A DNA stretch of 64,000 bases from Chitiniphilus shinanonensis DSM 23277 (GCF_000374805.1 NZ_KB895353.1:1-64000), one strand, 5' to 3'; shown: positions 18,969 to 28,493, numbered from the stretch's first letter. Notes: generated by a model from the letters alone, not told the origin. Program-made: numbers and translations.

Positions 18969-21890
18969 ATGACGCACGCCGATCCGCCCTCCCCCGTCGT
19001 CGCCGGTCAGGACGACCGCCTGCACTTTCCGCTGCCGTTCCGGCAGTTGCTGCCCCCGTTCACCAGGCCCGGCAACGCGGCGCTGTGCGCCGCCTGGTCG
19101 GTGACGCTGCTGACCTGCATCGGGCTGGGCCTGCTCACCCTGCATGCCGACTGGTCGGGGCTGCCGCTGGATTTCGGCGGCAGCGACATCTTCGTCTCGA
19201 TCTACCCGCCCCTCACTCTGTGCGTGATCTGGACCTGTTGCTTCGGCTTCTGGTGGGGCGCCGTCCCCGCCTACATCGCCACCTTGTGCCTGTCGCTGGC
19301 GGCCGGCATGCCGCCGGGCTGGGCCGCGCTGTTCGCGCTGTCCAACCCGCTGGGGCTGGCGGTGTTCGCGGTGTCGTACCGCGCGCTGCCGGTGCGTATC
19401 GACCTGCGCAGTGCCGACGCGCTGCTGTTCTTCGTGGTGCTGGCGTTCTTCGGCGCGGTGTTCGGCGCCAGCGGCGCCTTCATCTGGACCCACACCAACA
19501 CCGCCACGGTGCAGCAGACCTTCGCCATCTGGCAGGGCTGGTGGCTGGGCAACTTCCTGCAGAACGTGCTGATCACCGCGCCACTGCTGGCGATCGCCGC
19601 GCCGACGCTGGTGCGCTGGCGCGTGCGCCACGACCCGGCCAGCGCCCGCCCCAACACCGGCAACCCGCGCTGGATGCTCGGCGCCGCCTGCATGCTGGTG
19701 ATCGCGGTCTATCTGTTCCTGTCGTTGTCGTTCGCGCTGAGCCGTCGCGCCGCCGCCGAGCTGATGGCCGGCCCCGACCCGGTCGGGCTGCGCCAGGCGA
19801 TGGCGCTGGTGCAGGATTCGACCTCGGCGGTGTACTGGGTGCTGGCCATCCTGTTCGTGGCGATGGCCTTCATCGGCTACCGCTTCGTCACCCACTGGAT
19901 GCACTCGCTGCGCGAAGCGGCGCACCGGGCGCAGCAGGCCGACCGCACCAAGTCGGAGTTCCTGGCGCGGATGAGCCACGAGATCCGCACGCCGATGAAC
20001 GCCATCCTCGGCATGAGCAACCTCACCCTGCAAACCACGCTGACCCGCAAGCAGCGCGATTACCTGGACAAGATCCGCTACTCCGCCGACACCCTGCTCG
20101 GTCTGGTCAACGACGTGCTCGATCTGTCCAAGCTGGAGGCGGCCAAGCTGCAACTGGAACACGCGGTGTTCTCGCTGGACAACGTGCTGGGCAACCTGGC
20201 GAGCCTGGTGGCCTACAAGGCCAGCGACAAGCCGGTGGAGCTGATCTTCGACGTGGCGCCGGACGTGCCCAAGCTGCTGTACGGCGATCCGCTGCGCCTG
20301 GGCCAGGTGCTGCTGAACCTGGTCAACAACGCGATCAAGTTCACCGAGCGCGGCGAGGTGCTGGTGCTGGTCAGCGTCGCCGAGCCCGGCCACCACCAGG
20401 TGAAGCTGCTGTTCGCCGTCGCCGATTCGGGCATCGGCGTGCCGCCGGAAAAAAAGGACACCCTGTTCGATGCCTTCGCCCAGGCCGACGAATCGATCAC
20501 GCGGCGCTACGGCGGTACCGGCCTGGGGCTGGCGATCTGCCGGCAACTGGTCGAAGCGATGGGCGGCAGCATCCGCGTGGAGAGCGTGCCCGGCAGCGGC
20601 AGTTGCTTCGACTTCACCCTGGCGTTCGACACGGTGCCGGTGGACGGTCCGCCGCCACAGCCCGGCAGCCTGCACGGCAAGCGCGTGCTGCTGGCCGACG
20701 ACAACGCCATGGCGCGCGCCACCCTCACCAGCCTGCTGGAGCGGCTGGGCGCGCTGGTGGACCAGGCCGCGAGCGGCGACGCCGCGCTGGCGTCGGCCCG
20801 GGTGGCCGCCGCCGAGAAACGCCCGTACGCGCTGCTGCTGCTCGACACCGACCTGCCCGACCTGACCAGCGCGGCGCTGCTGGCGCAACTGCGCGACGAC
20901 GCCGCGCTGCGCCCGCTACCGGTGCTGTGCCTGGTGGACGCCGCCGGACGCGATCGGGTGCAGCAGTATCCGGCCGCGCTGGCGCCGGTCGCGCCGCTGC
21001 TCAAGCCGGTGCTGGAACCGGCGCTGCTGGAGGCGCTGGATACGCTGCTGGCCGACCAGGACGACGATCGTCCCTGCCGACGCCCGCCCGATCTGCTGCC
21101 GCTGGCGCGCCAGGCGCCGCAGCACCTGCGCGGCGCGCGCATCCTGCTGGCGGAGGACAACCCGATCAATCGCCAGATCGCCGAGGAACTGCTCGACGCC
21201 GTCGGCGTGTCGGTGGACTGCGCCGAGAACGGTCACGACGCCATCGCCAAGGCGCGCAGCGGCTGCTACCAGGCGGTGCTGATGGACATCCAGATGCCCG
21301 AGCTGGACGGCCTGGCCGCCACCCGCGAGATCCGCCGCGATGCCGCCCTCACCGAATTGCCGATCATCGCGATGACCGCGCACGCGCTGAGCGGCGACCG
21401 CGAACGCAGTCTGGCCGCCGGCATGAACGACCACATCACCAAGCCGTTCCGCGCCGACACGCTGTACCACGTGCTGGCGCGTTGGGTGACGCCGCCGCCC
21501 GAGGCCCAGGCCCCGCCGCCGGCCGACCCGCCGTTGCCCCGCCTGCCCGGCATCGACCTGGCCGCCGGCTGCGTCCAGGTAGGGCTGGCCACCGAGCGCT
21601 ACCTGGCGGTGCTGCGCAACCTGGCGCGCCACCACGCCGACACCCCGGCGCAACTGCGCGACGCGCTGGCGGCGTTGCGGCTGGACGACGTGGCACGCAC
21701 CGCGCATTCGCTCAAGTCGGTGGGCCGGCACGTGTGTGCCCAGCGGCTGGCCGACTGCGCGGCCGCGCTGGAGGAGGCCGCCTACCGCGGTCGCTGCGCC
21801 GACGAGGTCGAGGCCTTGTGCGAAGCGCTGGAGGAAGTGGTCGCCTCGCTGAACGGCTACTTCGCCGAGCGCGACAACGCCCGCTCCTAG
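18969..21890 (+). CDS. Hybrid sensor histidine kinase with MASE1-like sensor, two receivers and HPt
   Basis: A 973-aa protein. Residues about 35-300 contain eight or so hydrophobic helices resembling a MASE1 sensor. HisKA follows with H337 in MSHEIRTPMN, then an HATPase domain with the N box NLVNNAIKF, G1 DSGIGVP and G2 GTGLGLAIC. Receiver 1 keeps an Asp at 626 (LLDTDLPD), receiver 2 keeps D773 (LMDIQMPELDG), and the C-terminal HPt has H913 in AHSLKSVGR. This is a complete phosphorelay in one chain, of the BarA/GacS class in layout. The start at 18969 is the first Met before the hydrophobic region. No partner response regulator is adjacent, so its output acts elsewhere. Confidence 0.94.
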   Translation: MTHADPPSPVVAGQDDRLHFPLPFRQLLPPFTRPGNAALCAAWSVTLLTCIGLGLLTLHADWSGLPLDFGGSDIFVSIYPPLTLCVIWTCCFGFWWGAVPAYIATLCLSLAAGMPPGWAALFALSNPLGLAVFAVSYRALPVRIDLRSADALLFFVVLAFFGAVFGASGAFIWTHTNTATVQQTFAIWQGWWLGNFLQNVLITAPLLAIAAPTLVRWRVRHDPASARPNTGNPRWMLGAACMLVIAVYLFLSLSFALSRRAAAELMAGPDPVGLRQAMALVQDSTSAVYWVLAILFVAMAFIGYRFVTHWMHSLREAAHRAQQADRTKSEFLARMSHEIRTPMNAILGMSNLTLQTTLTRKQRDYLDKIRYSADTLLGLVNDVLDLSKLEAAKLQLEHAVFSLDNVLGNLASLVAYKASDKPVELIFDVAPDVPKLLYGDPLRLGQVLLNLVNNAIKFTERGEVLVLVSVAEPGHHQVKLLFAVADSGIGVPPEKKDTLFDAFAQADESITRRYGGTGLGLAICRQLVEAMGGSIRVESVPGSGSCFDFTLAFDTVPVDGPPPQPGSLHGKRVLLADDNAMARATLTSLLERLGALVDQAASGDAALASARVAAAEKRPYALLLLDTDLPDLTSAALLAQLRDDAALRPLPVLCLVDAAGRDRVQQYPAALAPVAPLLKPVLEPALLEALDTLLADQDDDRPCRRPPDLLPLARQAPQHLRGARILLAEDNPINRQIAEELLDAVGVSVDCAENGHDAIAKARSGCYQAVLMDIQMPELDGLAATREIRRDAALTELPIIAMTAHALSGDRERSLAAGMNDHITKPFRADTLYHVLARWVTPPPEAQAPPPADPPLPRLPGIDLAAGCVQVGLATERYLAVLRNLARHHADTPAQLRDALAALRLDDVARTAHSLKSVGRHVCAQRLADCAAALEEAAYRGRCADEVEALCEALEEVVASLNGYFAERDNARS

Positions 21891-22143
21891 CACGAAGCGC
21901 CCCTCCCCATCCGGGCTCGCCACGCGCGGCGCCACGCCTTAGTGCGCCCGACGGTGGCCTGCCCGCGAACAATTTCGCACGCAAATCGTGAAACTCGGCC
22001 GAACACCGCCTAGAACGAATCGATGCGTGCATTCCCGTCGCACGATGTCATTCAAAAATAAGCGCTAAGCAAGGCCGGACATGACACCCACGCCGAGCCT
22101 CGCCAGCCACCGCTTCCTCTCCCCGCTACAAGGAGCACTCGCA

Positions 22144-23259
22144 ATGCCCGTCCGCCTTTCGCGCCTGTCCATCCTCGCGCTGCTGCTGCTCGGCGCCTGC
22201 ACCACGCCGCGCCCGCCGGTGACCGCCACCGTGCCGCTGGGCGACACCCAGCGCGTCACCGAGCTGTTCTCGTATCCGAACTGCCTCGACCAGTGCCCGA
22301 CGCCCGCGCCCACCCTGACCGACACGGTGCAGCACTGGCTGGCGCTGAGCGTGAAGCGCGACGGCTACGCCGACGGCGAGGTGGAAGTGGCGCAGGAGGA
22401 AGGCCAGGTGGTGGCGCGGCTGCGCGGCGTGCCGGCCGACTACGGCCAGACCATCCGGCATTTCCTCGCCAGCGGCCAGCTCGGCTACGCCGACGCGCAG
22501 AAAGTACAGCAGGCCGGGCAATGGCAGCCGAGCTGGCATTTCTTCCTGCCGCTGGGCTTCGCCATGCGCAACAACCCCAGCGTGCAGTTGCTGCACTTCC
22601 CGCCCGACACGGTGATGACCCAGACCCAGGACTATTTGCAGGCCGCCACCACCCGCCGCTGGGCCAGCCTGCTGGTGAACAATGGCGTCACCCCCAGCGC
22701 CACCGATCCGTACCAGACCATCGTCGACATCGCGCCGATCGCGGCGCCGGCCAATGCCGGCGGCTCGCTCGAAGGCGTCTACGACGATTTCAGCGACTAC
22801 ACCGTGTCGCTGCTCGGCCAGTGGACGGCGGGCGCCGACGGCGTGGCGCGCCCGCTGGTGGCGTTCGGCGGCCCGGCGCGGCAATGGCTGGCGCAGTACT
22901 ACAAGCTGCCGCCGATCAAGGTGCTGGGCCTGACCCGATTCCAGCCGGTGCCCGGCCGCACGGTGCAGGCCATCGGCGCCAATCATCCCAGCTATATCTG
23001 GTACGCCGCCGATCCCAAGCAGTACGGCGGCAACCAGCAGGAAGCCGACGCCGCGGGCATCCGCGTGATGGGCCAGGACCTGACCGCCGCCTGCTGGCAG
23101 GTGGCGATGGCCGCGCAGCCGCAGGGCGACCCCGCCGGCGCGCTCGGCACCTGCCAGCAGCGCTGGCCGGTGGGCGGCACGCAGGTGTGCCAGCAGTTTT
23201 ACATCAGCATCCGCAACCTGAGCCCGGAACAGGCCCGAGCCAAGTGCCTGGAAAGCTGA
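22144..23259 (+). CDS. Predicted lipoprotein of unknown function
   Basis: A 371-aa protein starting with a lipoprotein signal peptide: hydrophobic LSILALLLLGAC, lipobox LGAC with Cys near residue 19. AAGGAG lies 8 bases before the ATG at 22144; an in-frame ATG at 22081 lacks such a site. The mature part contains several Cys residues and no domain I recognise. It stands alone between the kinase and nadE. It is probably anchored in an envelope membrane; the role is unknown. Confidence 0.85.
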   Translation: MPVRLSRLSILALLLLGACTTPRPPVTATVPLGDTQRVTELFSYPNCLDQCPTPAPTLTDTVQHWLALSVKRDGYADGEVEVAQEEGQVVARLRGVPADYGQTIRHFLASGQLGYADAQKVQQAGQWQPSWHFFLPLGFAMRNNPSVQLLHFPPDTVMTQTQDYLQAATTRRWASLLVNNGVTPSATDPYQTIVDIAPIAAPANAGGSLEGVYDDFSDYTVSLLGQWTAGADGVARPLVAFGGPARQWLAQYYKLPPIKVLGLTRFQPVPGRTVQAIGANHPSYIWYAADPKQYGGNQQEADAAGIRVMGQDLTAACWQVAMAAQPQGDPAGALGTCQQRWPVGGTQVCQQFYISIRNLSPEQARAKCLES

Positions 23260-23379
23260 TCCCGGCCCACGGCCCGGCGCCTGCGCGTGGCCGGGCCGCT
23301 GGAGAGTGGCCGTCAGCCCTCCCCGCCCCGTATCGCGGCCTTGGTGCTTCGCGCCCCCGCTTGGCGGTCGATCCAGCCC

Positions 23380-23425
23380 AGGGCGTGTCATCGATGGTGC
23401 CGCGACACCATCGATGACACGCCCT
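23380..23425. repeat. Perfect 20-bp inverted repeat upstream of nadE
   Basis: Positions 23380-23399 are perfectly complementary to 23406-23425 around a 6-base loop; the arms begin AGGGCGTGTC. There is no T-run. It lies 36 bases before the nadE start codon. Perfect arms and the AGGGCG/CGCCCT ends suggest a palindromic mobile or REP-like element rather than a terminator. As RNA it would form a very stable hairpin in the nadE leader. Confidence 0.7.
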
Positions 23426-23460
23426 AGAATCGAGGTTTTCCCCCTGGATCGATCCACTCC

Positions 23461-25074
23461 ATGCGCATCGCCCTCGCCCAGTTCAATCCTCTGGTCGGTG
23501 ACCTCGCCGGCAACCTCGACCTGATCCTCGCCGCCGCGCGCGATGCCCGAGCGGCCGGCGCGGATGTGCTGGTCACCCCCGAGCTGGCGCTCACCGGCTA
23601 TCCGCCCGAGGACCTGCTGCTGCGTCCGGCCTTCCTCAAGGATTGCGCCGCCGCCATCGGCCGGCTGATCGACGAGGTGGACGGCATCACGCTGGTGATC
23701 GGCCACCCCTACGCCAGCGGCGACGAGCGCTTCAACGCCGCCACGGTGATCCGCGACGGCAATGTGCTGGGCCGCTACGAAAAGATGCTGCTGCCCAACG
23801 ACGCGGTATTCGACGAGGTGCGCTACTTCACCCCCGGCGCGGCGCCGCTGGTGTTCGAACAGGACGGCACGCGCGTCGGCGTGCTGATCTGCGAGGACAT
23901 CTGGGAGGTCGAACCGGCCGCCGCCGCGCACGACGAGGGCGCCGAACTGCTGCTGGTGCTCAACGCCTCGCCCTACCACAAGGCCAAGCAATCGACCCGC
24001 CACCAGGTGCTGGCGCAGCGCGTGGAGGAAACCGGCGTGCCGGCGGTGTACGTCAACCTGGTCGGCGGCCAGGACGAACTGGTGTTCGACGGCCACTCGT
24101 TCGCGATGAACCGCGACTGCCGCGTGGTGGCCGAGCTGCCGGCGTTCGAGGCGGCGCTGGCCGTGGTCGAATTCGCCGACGGCGATCTGCAACCGGGCAC
24201 GCTCGCCCCCGCGCCGGACGAGCTGGAAAGCGTGTACCGCGCGCTGGTGCTGGGCGTGCGCGACTACATCGGCAAGAACCGCTTCCCCGGCGTGCTGCTG
24301 GGCTTGTCCGGCGGCATCGACAGCGCGCTGACGCTGGCCGTCGCCTGCGACGCGCTCGGCGTCGACAAGGTGCACGCGGTGATGATGCCGTCGCGCTACA
24401 CCGCCGACATCAGCGTGGACGATTCGCGCGAGATGATCGCCCGCCTGGGCTGCCAGTATTCGGAAATCGAGATCTGGCCGATCTACGAAACCTTTATGGC
24501 CGGCCTGGCGCCGGCCTTCGCCGGCACCCAGCCCGACACCAGCGAGGAAAACCTGCAAAGCCGCATCCGCGGCACGCTGCTGATGGCGATGTCGAACAAG
24601 AGCGGGCGGCTGGTGCTGACCACCGGCAACAAGAGCGAGATGACCACCGGCTACGCCACGCTGTACGGCGACATGGCCGGCGGCTACGCGGTGCTGAAGG
24701 ACGTGGCCAAGACGCTGGTGTACCGGTTGTCCGAATGGCGCAACCGCAGCAATGCGTTTGGCGGCGGCGCGGTGATTCCCGAGCGCATCATCACCCGCCC
24801 GCCGTCGGCCGAGCTGCGGCCGGACCAGGTGGACCAGGACAGCCTGCCGCCCTACGAGGTGCTGGACGCGATCCTGGCCGCGTATGTCGAGGAGAACGTC
24901 TCCAAGGCGGAGATCGTGGCGCGCGGCTACAGCGAAGCGGACGTGAACCGGGTGGTGGGGCTGCTGAAGGTGAACGAGTACAAGCGGCGGCAGGCGCCGG
25001 TGGGGCCGCGGGTGACGCACCGCGCGTTCGGCCGCGACTGGCGCATGCCGATCACCAACCGCTGGGCGTCCTGA
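23461..25074 (+). CDS. nadE: Glutamine-dependent NAD+ synthetase
   Basis: A 537-aa enzyme for the last step of NAD synthesis: it amidates deamido-NAD using ammonia from glutamine. The N-terminal nitrilase-type glutaminase (about 1-250) shows the Glu of TPELALTGYP, the Lys of YEKMLLPN and the catalytic Cys of LICEDIWE. The C-terminal synthetase domain carries the P-loop GLSGGIDSAL and the TTGNKSE motif. Length and motifs fit the bacterial two-domain form. It is monocistronic, with no strong Shine-Dalgarno visible before the ATG. Confidence 0.97.
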   Translation: MRIALAQFNPLVGDLAGNLDLILAAARDARAAGADVLVTPELALTGYPPEDLLLRPAFLKDCAAAIGRLIDEVDGITLVIGHPYASGDERFNAATVIRDGNVLGRYEKMLLPNDAVFDEVRYFTPGAAPLVFEQDGTRVGVLICEDIWEVEPAAAAHDEGAELLLVLNASPYHKAKQSTRHQVLAQRVEETGVPAVYVNLVGGQDELVFDGHSFAMNRDCRVVAELPAFEAALAVVEFADGDLQPGTLAPAPDELESVYRALVLGVRDYIGKNRFPGVLLGLSGGIDSALTLAVACDALGVDKVHAVMMPSRYTADISVDDSREMIARLGCQYSEIEIWPIYETFMAGLAPAFAGTQPDTSEENLQSRIRGTLLMAMSNKSGRLVLTTGNKSEMTTGYATLYGDMAGGYAVLKDVAKTLVYRLSEWRNRSNAFGGGAVIPERIITRPPSAELRPDQVDQDSLPPYEVLDAILAAYVEENVSKAEIVARGYSEADVNRVVGLLKVNEYKRRQAPVGPRVTHRAFGRDWRMPITNRWAS

Positions 25075-25435
25075 GGGCCGGTTCCGCTGTCTTTTCGCGG
25101 CAGCGCCGGCGTGCTGCCGCGTTGCACGCCGCTCACGCCATCCATGCCGCAGGCGTGCTGCGCCTTGCCGCAACCGGCAATGTCCCGGAACGCTATCGCG
25201 AAAAGAGATCAAGAGCGGCTAACAAAACCCAGCGCAGCGGTCCTGGCAAGGAGCGCGAAACGCAGACAGTACGGGTAAGTACGGCAAGTTTCAGCTCGGC
25301 GCCCCCACGCGACACCGCCAGGAGGGTTTTGTTAGCCGCTCCAAACAGGCTCTGAAACGCCAAGCCGGCGCTCCAGGGCGCCGGCATGCGAAACCGCGCC
25401 GGCCCAGTGGGGCACGACGCGGTGCGGGGTAAAGC
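25075..25435. other. Intergenic region nadE-TetR gene (converging)
   Basis: 361 bases between two converging genes. A GC-rich stem CGCGGCAGC / GCTGCCGCG follows the nadE stop at about 25096-25122 without a T-run. The 130-bp miniature element occupies 25213-25342. Nothing else is supported. Confidence 0.5.
25213..25342. mobile_element. 130-bp miniature inverted-repeat element after nadE
   Basis: Perfect 18-bp terminal inverted repeats (GAGCGGCTAACAAAACCC at 25213-25230 and its complement at 25325-25342) bound an interior with no gene. CAA on both sides (25210-25212 and 25343-25345) could be a 3-bp target duplication. The ends look like an IS terminal repeat, so this is a non-autonomous element mobilised by a transposase elsewhere. 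It fills much of the 361-base gap between nadE and the TetR gene. Confidence 0.75.
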
Positions 25436-26056
25436 TCAGGCCAGGGCGGGTTCGGTCCTGGCAGCGCTTTCAAGCCATGTCGGCAGGAGCTGGCTCACCT
25501 TGGGGGGCGGCTCCAGCCGCTCCATGGCCCAGCGCAACGACGCCTGCAACACCTCGCCGTCGTAATCCGAAGAGAAACGATGCAGCGACGCGCCATGCAG
25601 CAGGCAGCGCAGCGCCAGTTCCTCGGGATCGGCCGGCTGGCCGGGCACGTGGCCGAACAGGCGCACCAGCACGTCGTCGAAGACAGCCTGGGTGCAGCGA
25701 GCCAGCTTGGCGTCGCCGCGCGCGGCCATCCAGATTTCCAGAATCGCCACCGAGGCCTGACGCTTGGGCATGGCCATCAGGCCATACAGCATCAGATACA
25801 GCCGCTCCTTGGCACTGAGCGGCCCGAGCGAGGCCATGCGCGAGGCTTCCTCGTCCAGCAGGCTTTCCACGACGTTGGGCAGCAGATCGTAGCGACCCTG
25901 CGGGTAGTGGTGGCGCAAAGCCCCCCGACTGACCCCGGCCCGCATGCAGATGCGTTGCTCGCCCAGCGCGGCGTAACCCTGCTCGACCAGGATGTCCACC
26001 GTTGCCCGGATCAAGCGATTCTGAGTAAGGAATGAGCGTTCGGATTGTGTAGCCAT
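25436..26056 (-). CDS. TetR-family transcriptional regulator
   Basis: A 206-aa protein with a TetR N-terminal HTH (RICMRAGVSRGALRHHYP, about residues 36-53). The alpha-helical C-terminal ligand domain has a plausible but unidentified pocket. The ATG at 26056 gives the usual short leader before helix 1. A palindrome 14 bases upstream suggests autoregulation. There is no divergent gene within 300 bases, so the target may be itself or distant genes. Confidence 0.9.
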   Translation of the reverse strand: MATQSERSFLTQNRLIRATVDILVEQGYAALGEQRICMRAGVSRGALRHHYPQGRYDLLPNVVESLLDEEASRMASLGPLSAKERLYLMLYGLMAMPKRQASVAILEIWMAARGDAKLARCTQAVFDDVLVRLFGHVPGQPADPEELALRCLLHGASLHRFSSDYDGEVLQASLRWAMERLEPPPKVSQLLPTWLESAARTEPALA

Positions 26057-26069
26057 GACGTTAATTCTA

Positions 26070-26085
26070 CCTGACGGGCGTCAGG
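26070..26085. promoter_or_regulatory. Candidate operator of the TetR regulator
   Basis: CCTGACG GG CGTCAGG is a perfect 7-bp inverted repeat with a 2-base spacer. Outer ACGTTA (26058-26063) and TAACGT (26089-26094) extend the symmetry imperfectly. It lies just upstream of the regulator start codon, as expected for an autorepressed TetR gene. Confidence 0.65.
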
Positions 26086-26364
26086 CTATAACGTTTCGCT
26101 ATCCCCCGCAACTCCAGCAAATTAGCGCCCCACATACGGACTGGCACGTTTGTTTTTTAAAGCATTATTTCTCTCGAAAGGTGTCTTTGCACTCGTTGCG
26201 ATATGACCTTTCCCCACTTGCGCAGCACCTCTTTCCCTGCCCCTCACTGACCATGCCAGGAAGGTCCATATTAAAAAATGTAAATTTATCGTAAATCTTA
26301 CGATACATGGAAGAGTCCAATTTGCGAAAGGATGGGCTGAACAACTCCGATTTGGTGTCAGTTA

Positions 26365-26380
26365 TGTGATGAAAATCACA
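26365..26380. promoter_or_regulatory. Consensus CRP/Vfr-type site
   Basis: TGTGA TGAAAA TCACA is an exact match to the TGTGA-N6-TCACA core. It lies in the AT-rich part of the gap between the TetR gene and the converging receiver-GGDEF gene, about 310 bases upstream of the TetR start. No obvious gene starts just downstream on the plus strand. Confidence 0.5.
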
Positions 26381-26732
26381 CGCATTACACGAGCGAAACG
26401 GGCTTCTGAAAGCGTTCGCATGTGTCTTGCCCCGCACCGGAGCGACGTGTTGCGCGCCCTGCGGGGCAGGTCGCCAGGTAAAAACGCCTACGCAACCCGA
26501 TTGGTCGAGGAAAAATCCGGCACTGCCCGCGGGAAAAACAGACAAATCGCCTAGGCGAGGGCTCGCCCTTACAAATCAGCGGTACATGGAGCGGAATGCA
26601 CCATGGCGGTGCAATTTCGGAGGGCACACCTGACGGGGCGGAAACACCGGAAACGGCCCCGCCCCCGCGCCGGGGCAGGACCGATCCATGCCGTTCGCAT
26701 GGCGCGGAACGGGCGGGACAGGCGCGAAGTGG

Positions 26733-27848
26733 TCAGTGCTGGCGCGGCAGGCTGTCGAGCGACCAGCCCAGATGCAGTTCGTCGTTGGCCAGGGTGATCA
26801 GCGGTGCCAGGGCGGCCATCAGCCCCGGCAGATGCGGGCGCAGCGTGTCGAGCTGGCCGTTGTGCAGCATCAGCAGCGCTTCGCTGAGGGTGGGCGCCGG
26901 GGCGATCGGCATGTCGTCCGGCGCGACGACGCGATTTTCGCCGGGCGTCGCGTAGAGGCGGTCGCTGGCACTGGTGATCAGCGCCGCGGCGTCCTCGCAG
27001 ACATCCTCGCGCGAATTGGCCACCGCCAGGCTGGCGGTCACCTGCAGATGCTCGCCACGGAAATTGATGCGCGCACCGGCGATGGTCTGGCGCAGGCGCT
27101 CGGCCAGCACCCGCGCCTCGGTCAGCGTGGTGCCGGGCGACACCACGGCGAAGCGGGCGCCTTCCACCAGCGCCAGCGTGTCCTCGCGCCGCAGCTTCAC
27201 CGCCAGGTGCTTGGTCAGCAGGCCGAGCATCTGCTCGACCACGCGCGCGCCCAGCTTGTCGGACAGCGCCTGGAAGTGGTCGATCTCGATCAGCACCACG
27301 GTCACGTCGCTGTGATGGCGGCGGGCGAAGGCGAGCGCCTGCTCGGTCTGCAAGGTCAGCAGATGCTGGGTGCCGGCGCCGGTGGCCGGATGATGGGTGG
27401 CGGAGCGCGCGGCTTCGTCGCGGCTGCTTTCCAGCGCGCGCTGGTTGGCGGCGCGCTCGATGTTGGCGCGCACCCGCGCCAGCATCTCGGCGCGGTCGGT
27501 GGATTTGGTGACGAAATCGCTGGCGCCGCACTCGACGCAATGCAGCCGGGTGGCTTCGTCCTCTTCGCCGGAGATGATGATCACCGGCAACTGCCGCAAT
27601 CGCGTCTCGCCGGCGGCGCGCACCCGCGCCAGCAGGCCCAGGCCGTCCAGTTCGGGCATGGTCAGGTCGGACAGCAGCAATTGGATGTCGGGGTCGGCCA
27701 GCAGCCGCTGCCAGCCGGCTTCGCCGTCGGCCGCTTCGACCACCTCGTACTGGTCGCCCAGGTGCTTCTTCACCGTGGCGCGCACGATGCGGGAATCATC
27801 GACGACCAGGATGCGGGGCAGTGGCGCGAGCTCGTTGGCGACTTGCAT
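26733..27848 (-). CDS. Response regulator with degenerate GGDEF domain
   Basis: A 371-aa protein. The receiver domain (residues 11-130) has the acidic pair in VVDDSR, phospho-acceptor D61 in LSDLTMPE and Lys115 in VTKS. The C-terminal GGDEF-like domain has EGARF (229-233) in the active-site position and HPATG in place of the usual LTGLxNR. Both changes should abolish diguanylate cyclase activity, so it is more likely a c-di-GMP-independent or binding output. The ATG at 27848 is chosen because the receiver starts right after it; the open frame runs upstream to 28463 antisense to another gene. No kinase is adjacent. Confidence 0.88.
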   Translation of the reverse strand: MQVANELAPLPRILVVDDSRIVRATVKKHLGDQYEVVEAADGEAGWQRLLADPDIQLLLSDLTMPELDGLGLLARVRAAGETRLRQLPVIIISGEEDEATRLHCVECGASDFVTKSTDRAEMLARVRANIERAANQRALESSRDEAARSATHHPATGAGTQHLLTLQTEQALAFARRHHSDVTVVLIEIDHFQALSDKLGARVVEQMLGLLTKHLAVKLRREDTLALVEGARFAVVSPGTTLTEARVLAERLRQTIAGARINFRGEHLQVTASLAVANSREDVCEDAAALITSASDRLYATPGENRVVAPDDMPIAPAPTLSEALLMLHNGQLDTLRPHLPGLMAALAPLITLANDELHLGWSLDSLPRQH

Positions 27849-28091
27849 GGTCAGGCGGCCTTTGCTTACGGAGAGTGGGGCAAATCTATCACAGCCGGGG
27901 AGCCAGGGCGACGCCGGAGCGGAACCGCTCGGTCGCAGGGGAATGGCCATACCATCACGGCCCGCGGACAGATAAACTATGGCTGATTTCGGCGACCAAC
28001 CAAGGGGAACGCATGTCGGCCAGCCACCACCGCCCAGCCTCGGCCTGATCCGGGCCCGCCCTTCCCCACCGCACGCACAGGTCCCGCCGCC

Positions 28092-28448
28092 ATGAGCCAA
28101 GCCCAGATCTACCTCAGCATCGCCCCGCTGTCGCAGCACGAAGCCGCCGCCGCCGCGAACGCCGTCGCCGCGCTCGATACCAAGGTGGTGCGCCTGATCC
28201 GCCAGCCGCTGGCGGGCGGCATGTGCCTGGCCGCCATCGAGGCCGAGCGCGCGGTACGTCACGAGAGCCCGGTGTGGTGCCTGGAACGGCTGGCCGCCGG
28301 CATCTGGAACGAGCTGGGCCGCTACACCCGCATCACCGCCAACTGGCAGGAGGGCGAGGAGGAAGACGAGATGTGGTGGTGCCTGGAAGAAGCGGACTAT
28401 CGCCGCATCATGTCGTCGTTCCGCCTGACGGCGCGGCGTCGGGTGTAG
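28092..28448 (+). CDS. Small conserved-looking protein of unknown function
   Basis: A 118-aa acidic protein without signal peptide or membrane segment. A Trp-rich, acidic stretch ([14 protein letters not shown], about residues 87-100) precedes a basic tail. It is framed by its own terminator and its codon use fits the local genes, which supports it as real. I do not recognise the family. It converges on rpsT. Confidence 0.65.
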   Translation: MSQAQIYLSIAPLSQHEAAAAANAVAALDTKVVRLIRQPLAGGMCLAAIEAERAVRHESPVWCLERLAAGIWNELGRYTRITANWQEGEEEDEMWWCLEEADYRRIMSSFRLTARRRV

Positions 28449-28493
28449 CGCGGACAACCGCACCGCACGCCGCCCACGCTGGCGACAGGCAAC

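Larger units (their letters stand above)
26057..26732. other. 676-bp AT-rich intergenic region
   Basis: Positions 26,100-26,420 are far AT-richer than the surrounding genes and include the TetR operator and the CRP-type site. Open frames on both strands (for example 26165-26545 minus) lack domains and codon bias. From 26,420 on, GC rises again and small inverted repeats occur (TGCACC-atg-GCGGTGCA-like at about 26596-26612). An unannotated small RNA is possible but not demonstrated. Confidence 0.45.

Noticed and set aside
26165-26545. 126-codon minus-strand frame in the AT-rich gap
   Set aside because: No domain, no Shine-Dalgarno, mixed composition across a GC change, and it overlaps the CRP-type site.
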